Assembly: GCF_030369635.1 (NCBI RefSeq)
Contig: NZ_CP128474.1
Coordinates: 1,240,001-1,304,000, forward strand
Direction: 5' to 3'
Length of the DNA stretch: 64,000 nucleotides
Source of the DNA: Microbacterium arborescens
Lineage (GTDB): Bacteria > Actinomycetota > Actinomycetes > Actinomycetales > Microbacteriaceae
The notes beneath the pieces are model-generated. The model saw only the letters and a program-made list of their open reading frames with translations. It had not been told where the DNA came from and ran no database searches. Position 1 is the first letter of the stretch. Each line of letters opens with the position of its first letter. Made by a program: the position numbers and the translations under genes. Below are positions 62,832 through 64,000 of the stretch, in pieces.

Positions 62832-64000
62832 GCGTTGTTCTCCTCAACAGTTGCGCGGGCGGCCGCGACGACGGCCTCGGTGGTGATGCCGAACTTCTCG
62901 AACAGGGTCTGGTAGTCGGCGGACGCGCCGAAGTGATCGATACCGACCGAGCGGCCGGTGTCGCCGACGATCGAGCGCCACAGCGGGGTGGCGCCGGCCT
63001 CGACGGACACGCGGGCCCGAACGGCGGCGGGGAGCACCGACTCGCGGTACGCCTCGTCCTGCTCCGCGAACCACTCGAGCGAGGGCGCCGAGACGACGCG
63101 CGCCTGGATGCCGTCGGCCGCGAGCGCCTCGCGTGCCTCGACCGCCAGCTGGACCTCGGACCCGGTCGCGACGATGATCACGTCGGGCTGACCGCCCTCG
63201 GCGTCGATGAGCACGTAGGCGCCCTTCGCGACGCCGTCGGTGGTCGCGAAGCCGTCTTCACCGCGGGGGAAGACCGGGATGTTCTGACGCGTGAGCGCGA
63301 TGCCAGCGGGGCCGCCCTGACGACGGAGCAGCTCGTGCCACGCCGCGGCCGTCTCATTCGCGTCGGCCGGACGGACGACGGTGAAGTTCGGGATCAGGCG
63401 CAGCGACGAGATCTGCTCGATCGGCTGGTGCGTGGGCCCGTCCTCGCCGAGGGCGATGGAGTCGTGCGTCCACACGTAGATCGAGGGGATGTTCATCAAA
63501 GCGGCCAGACGCACCGCGGGGCGCATGTAGTCGCTGAAGATGAGGAAGGTGCCGCCGAAGGCGCGCGTCTTGCCGTGCAGGACGATGCCGTTGACGATCG
63601 CACCCATCGCGTGCTCGCGGATGCCGAAGTGCAGGACGCGGCCGTAGGGGTCGCCCGACCACTCGTGCGTCGACCACTCGGTGGGGATGAAGCTCTTGCC
63701 CGACTTGATCGTCGTCAGGTTCGACTCGGCGAGGTCGGCCGAGCCGCCCCACAGCTCGGGGAGCTGGTCGGCGAGGGCGTTGATGACCTGTCCGCTCGCG
63801 GCGCGGGTCGAGACGGCCTTGCCCGCCTCGAATGCCGGGACCGAGACGTCGGCCGGCAGCTCGCCGGATTCGAGGCGGTCGAGCAGCGCCTTACGCTCGG
63901 GGTTGGCGTCGGCCCACGCGTCGAACGACTTCTGCCATTCGGCACGCTCCGCTGCGGCGCGCTCGGCGAGGGCGCGCGTGTGCTCGATGACGTCGTCGGC
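62828..64000 (-). CDS. tkt: Transketolase, C-terminal part (5' end outside window)
   Basis: Thiamine-diphosphate enzyme of the non-oxidative pentose-phosphate pathway. The frame is open to the window edge, giving ~390 residues: the pyrimidine-binding domain with [36 protein letters not shown] (with the catalytic Glu), [10 protein letters not shown] and the C-terminal domain with [18 protein letters not shown]. The N-terminal ThDP-pyrophosphate domain lies outside. First visible gene of the operon; its promoter is not in view. Confidence 0.95.
   Translation of the reverse strand, partial: ADDVIEHTRALAERAAAERAEWQKSFDAWADANPERKALLDRLESGELPADVSVPAFEAGKAVSTRAASGQVINALADQLPELWGGSADLAESNLTTIKSGKSFIPTEWSTHEWSGDPYGRVLHFGIREHAMGAIVNGIVLHGKTRAFGGTFLIFSDYMRPAVRLAALMNIPSIYVWTHDSIALGEDGPTHQPIEQISSLRLIPNFTVVRPADANETAAAWHELLRRQGGPAGIALTRQNIPVFPRGEDGFATTDGVAKGAYVLIDAEGGQPDVIIVATGSEVQLAVEAREALAADGIQARVVSAPSLEWFAEQDEAYRESVLPAAVRARVSVEAGATPLWRSIVGDTGRSVGIDHFGASADYQTLFEKFGITTEAVVAAARATVEENNA

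Overview
The window is high-GC (roughly 70%) actinobacterial chromosome, most like Microbacterium or a close relative in the Microbacteriaceae. This follows from gene content and order: a division/cell-wall cluster without ftsA, followed by YggS-SepF-YggT-DivIVA; an actinobacterial qcrCAB/ctaCDEF respiratory set with a di-haem QcrC and a separate CtaF; RbpA, WhiA, OpcA and a DUF3043 protein; and many GTG/TTG starts. Species identity is inference. I saw no rRNA, tRNA, CRISPR array, prophage or insertion sequence. Gene density is very high.

Layout. 1-10.6 kb (+): end of murD, ftsW, murG, murC, ftsQ, ftsZ, then yggS, sepF, yggT, divIVA, lspA and rluD: peptidoglycan precursor synthesis, the Z-ring and polar growth. 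10.6-11.7 kb (-): a NUDIX hydrolase coupled to an orphan cyclodeaminase-type protein. 11.7-25.1 kb (mostly +): dnaE, a membrane protein, hisD, nrdR, pyrD, a DUF3043 protein (-), an M20 peptidase, an A-type Fe-S carrier and ctaC-ctaD-ctaF. 25.07-25.89 kb: the only long gene-free stretch, holding two palindromic ~75-bp units, a 21-bp tandem repeat and a (CTGGCC)7 microsatellite. 25.9-30.8 kb (-): rhodanese, and ctaE-qcrC-qcrA-qcrB, completing the bc1-aa3 supercomplex. 30.9-36.4 kb: trpD, a small membrane protein, a PHP-domain protein, a FEN-type exonuclease (-), a lipoprotein/secreted-protein pair (-) and a YchJ-like protein. 36.6-41.8 kb: rpsA, then a signalling island (histidine kinase, membrane protein with degenerate GGDEF domain, convergent response regulator). 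41.8-50.2 kb: coaE and uvrB, a divergent small Cys protein/OhrR-like MarR regulator pair, uvrA and uvrC. 50.2-56.8 kb (+): rapZ, whiA, sodA, gap-pgk-tpiA, secG and rbpA. 56.8-64 kb (-): tkt-tal-pgi-zwf-opcA-pgl, an almost fully overlapping pentose-phosphate operon cut by the window end at tkt.

Many genes have a TANNNT box 6-9 bp before the start codon, the pattern of leaderless actinobacterial transcripts. The less ordinary features are the palindromic repeat locus at 25.1-25.5 kb, nested dyads in the ftsZ leader, a DtxR/IdeR-like iron box over the putative ctaE-qcrCAB promoter, a compact divergent OhrR-type control region, a bidirectional -10 at 19.98 kb, the signalling island with a dead GGDEF domain, and the lower-GC lipoprotein/secreted pair.
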